From contig JAHDHM010000099.1 of assembly GCA_020631315.1 (NCBI GenBank), forward strand, positions 2,892 through 10,304: 7,413 bases of DNA, written 5' to 3'. Below the pieces are notes generated by a model that saw only the letters and a list, made by a program, of their open reading frames with translations, did not search any database and was not told the origin of the DNA. A program made the translations under genes and the position numbers. Below, in pieces: positions 6,291 through 7,413 of the stretch. The stretch's first letter is position 1. Each line of letters opens with the position of its first letter. This stretch comes from Acidimicrobiales bacterium (GTDB taxonomy: Bacteria; Actinomycetota; Acidimicrobiia; Acidimicrobiales; Poriferisodaliceae).

Positions 6291-7093
6291 CCCAGGCGGC
6301 CAATCCACGAACTGATGCCGACAGCCACGACCGTGTGATCACGGTGTTGCGGTTGCGGTACGCAAAGACGGGCAAGATCCGTTTCACGAGCCACCGCGAT
6401 GTGGCTCGTATCTGGGAACGGGCGCTTCGTCGTGTCGGGGTCCCGGTCGTTCGGACCGAGGGATTCACCCCGCGCCCGCGCGTCGCCTTCGGGCTCGCGC
6501 TGCCGACCGGCTACGAGTCGATCGGCGAATACCTGGACATCGAAGTCGAGGAGCCGTCGTCGACGGACACCCTCGCCGGTGTGGGAGTGGCCGACGGGCG
6601 TCACCTGACGCTTGCCGAGCTCCCCGACCTGCTGACCGCGGCCCTGCCGGTCGGTATGGAGGTCCAGACCATCGAGCTCCGCAACGGCCGTGGGACGTCG
6701 CTGCAGGAGCAGGTCGTCCGCTGTGGATGGTCCTTCGAGATCCGTGATCTCGACGAGGCCACCGCCCGCCAGCGCGTGACCGAACTGCTCGACTCGGCCA
6801 CGTTGCCGACGACGAGACAGCACAAGGGAAAAGAACGAACCGACGACCTGCGTCCGGGCATCCACCACCTCGAGGTGCTCGGAACCGGTCCGAACGGAGT
6901 CCTGTGCGCCGCCGAACTGTCCGCCAAGCCGAGGGTCGTACGACCGTCGGAAGTGGCGACGGTGATGGCGCCGACGCACGAGATGGGCGTCGCGGTTCGC
7001 CTCACACAGTTGATCGAGCACGACGACTCGCTCCGGGAACTCATCCCGTCGACCGACTCGTCCGCTCCGCACGCTCACGAGCGTGCGTCATGA
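6287..7093 (+). CDS. DUF2344 / TIGR03936 radical SAM-linked protein
   Basis: This 268-aa soluble protein matches the TIGR03936 (DUF2344) pattern. YAKTGKIRFTSHRDVARIWERALRR lies in residues 25-49, with the conserved S35-H36 and D38, and is followed by EGFTPRPRVAFGLALPTGYES (58-78) and EYLDIEVEEP (81-90). The family occurs fused to, or next to, TIGR03960 radical SAM proteins. Here they are separate genes joined by a GTGA overlap, which gives start GTG 6287 and strongly implies a 1:1 partnership. A second in-frame GTG at 6335 would remove 16 poorly conserved residues and cannot be ruled out. The region at about 94-112, between the EYLDIEVEEP motif and LPVGMEV, looks longer than I recall for the family. 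The C-terminal half is less recognisable and ends in a Ser/His-rich tail. No catalytic residues can be named. It may bind the substrate of the radical SAM enzyme, which is inference from the fusion pattern. Confidence 0.9.
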   Translation: MTQAANPRTDADSHDRVITVLRLRYAKTGKIRFTSHRDVARIWERALRRVGVPVVRTEGFTPRPRVAFGLALPTGYESIGEYLDIEVEEPSSTDTLAGVGVADGRHLTLAELPDLLTAALPVGMEVQTIELRNGRGTSLQEQVVRCGWSFEIRDLDEATARQRVTELLDSATLPTTRQHKGKERTDDLRPGIHHLEVLGTGPNGVLCAAELSAKPRVVRPSEVATVMAPTHEMGVAVRLTQLIEHDDSLRELIPSTDSSAPHAHERAS

Positions 7094-7100
7094 GAAGGGA
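7093..7100 (+). promoter_or_regulatory. Ribosome binding site of the downstream gene
   Basis: The purine-rich AGAAGGGA (7093-7100) ends eight bases before GTG 7109, the best Shine-Dalgarno match and spacing among the starts in this window. It decides the start of the last gene: the competing ATG at 7090, which would overlap the previous stop as ATGA, leads to a different frame that closes at 7233. Confidence 0.7.
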
Positions 7101-7108
7101 ACACGCGG

Positions 7109-7413
7109 GTGACCGACACCCCCGACACTCGGCAACACGCCGACGACACCACGACCGACGACATCACGACAAGGGCCGACGGAGGGGGATCTGGGCCGAC
7201 CATCAAGCGTCGGCGACGGATCGTCAGCTCTGACGACACCGCCTCGGCAACCTCCACTGCCCCCGACTCGAGTTCCGAAGCCAGTTCCGATACCGCCAAC
7301 GGCGAGGCCCCTGCAGCGTCGGTGACGACGACCCGACGTCGGGTGCGGACCACTGGGAACGAGCGCGAGTCCGCTGCGCCCTCGACAGAGGCAGCCCCGG
7401 CCGCCGATCGCCC
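7109..7413 (+). CDS. rne: Probable ribonuclease E/G, disordered N-terminal extension only (3' truncated by window edge)
   Basis: The frame is open from GTG 7109 to the end of the window, about 101 codons. The visible part is low-complexity: acidic and Thr-rich residues 1-26, then a basic patch TIKRRRRIV at 31-39, a Ser/Thr/Ala/Asp-rich stretch, a second basic patch TTTRRRVRTT at 73-82, and an Ala/Pro-rich run. No S1 RNA-binding or catalytic domain has been reached. The name comes from the conserved actinobacterial order rSAM-DUF2344-rne-rplU-rpmA, together with the knowledge that actinobacterial RNase E/G carries long disordered Arg-rich extensions before the catalytic core. RNase E/G starts mRNA decay and rRNA processing by single-strand endonucleolytic cleavage. 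The gene lies 15 bp after the previous stop with a good Shine-Dalgarno sequence, so it is probably co-transcribed. Another nucleic-acid-binding protein with an R-rich tail, such as an initiation or termination factor, would look similar at this length. Confidence 0.65.
   Translation, partial: MTDTPDTRQHADDTTTDDITTRADGGGSGPTIKRRRRIVSSDDTASATSTAPDSSSEASSDTANGEAPAASVTTTRRRVRTTGNERESAAPSTEAAPAADR

Noticed and set aside
6331..6344. CCGTG-TGAT-CACGG short hairpin early in the DUF2344 gene
   Set aside because: Only five base pairs, expected by chance in GC-rich coding sequence, with no supporting context beyond a nearby alternative GTG.
7090..7233. Start of the last gene at ATG 7090, overlapping the DUF2344 stop as ATGA
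   Set aside because: This frame closes at 7233 and encodes only Arg/His-rich sequence; GTG 7109 has a good Shine-Dalgarno sequence and stays open to the window end.

Overview
The window is GC-rich actinobacterial chromosome DNA with every gene on the + strand and almost no intergenic space. The gene order, read as mreC(end)-mreD-mrdA(PBP2)-rodA, then a B12-binding-like radical SAM protein, a DUF2344 'radical SAM-linked' protein and the start of an arginine-rich N-terminal extension, matches the conserved actinobacterial block mreBCD-mrdA-rodA(sfr)-rSAM-DUF2344-rne-rplU-rpmA-obg. I place it in Actinomycetota, possibly a deep-branching class such as Acidimicrobiia. That rests on protein style, the low-complexity T/P and R-rich tails, GTG starts and the synteny, not on a database match.

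Region 1 (1-4267) is the elongasome operon. The end of a probable mreC, with a Thr/Pro/Asp-rich repetitive tail, overlaps mreD by ATGA. mreD overlaps mrdA by ATGA, and mrdA overlaps rodA by ATGA. These stop/start overlaps imply translational coupling of the rod-shape peptidoglycan machine: the MreC and MreD scaffold, the PBP2 transpeptidase and the RodA glycosyltransferase. All catalytic motifs of PBP2 (S343xxK, S401xD, K595TG) and the RodA hallmarks (W112, PSE, the TDF aspartate D279, and a GGSS motif near the C terminus) are present.

Region 2 (4268-4343) is the only real intergenic gap, 76 bp. It holds a 6-bp inverted repeat and a TANNNT-type -10 candidate (TAGCAT), placed so that transcription would begin at or just before the GTG start of the next gene. 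This is a likely leaderless promoter for a second transcription unit.

Region 3 (4344-7413) holds a 648-aa radical SAM protein of the TIGR03960 type. It has a B12-binding-like N-terminal domain, a CxxxCxxC cluster and a C-terminal four-cysteine cluster. Its partner, of the TIGR03936/DUF2344 type, is coupled to it by a GTGA overlap. Fifteen bases later, after a good Shine-Dalgarno sequence, comes the 5' end of what is probably rne (RNase E/G), cut by the window edge. The function of the radical SAM/DUF2344 pair is, to my knowledge, not established. Its constant position beside rne and ribosomal protein genes makes an RNA- or ribosome-related modification the best guess, and this pair is the most interesting part of the window. 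I saw no mobile elements, CRISPR arrays, tRNAs or rRNAs.
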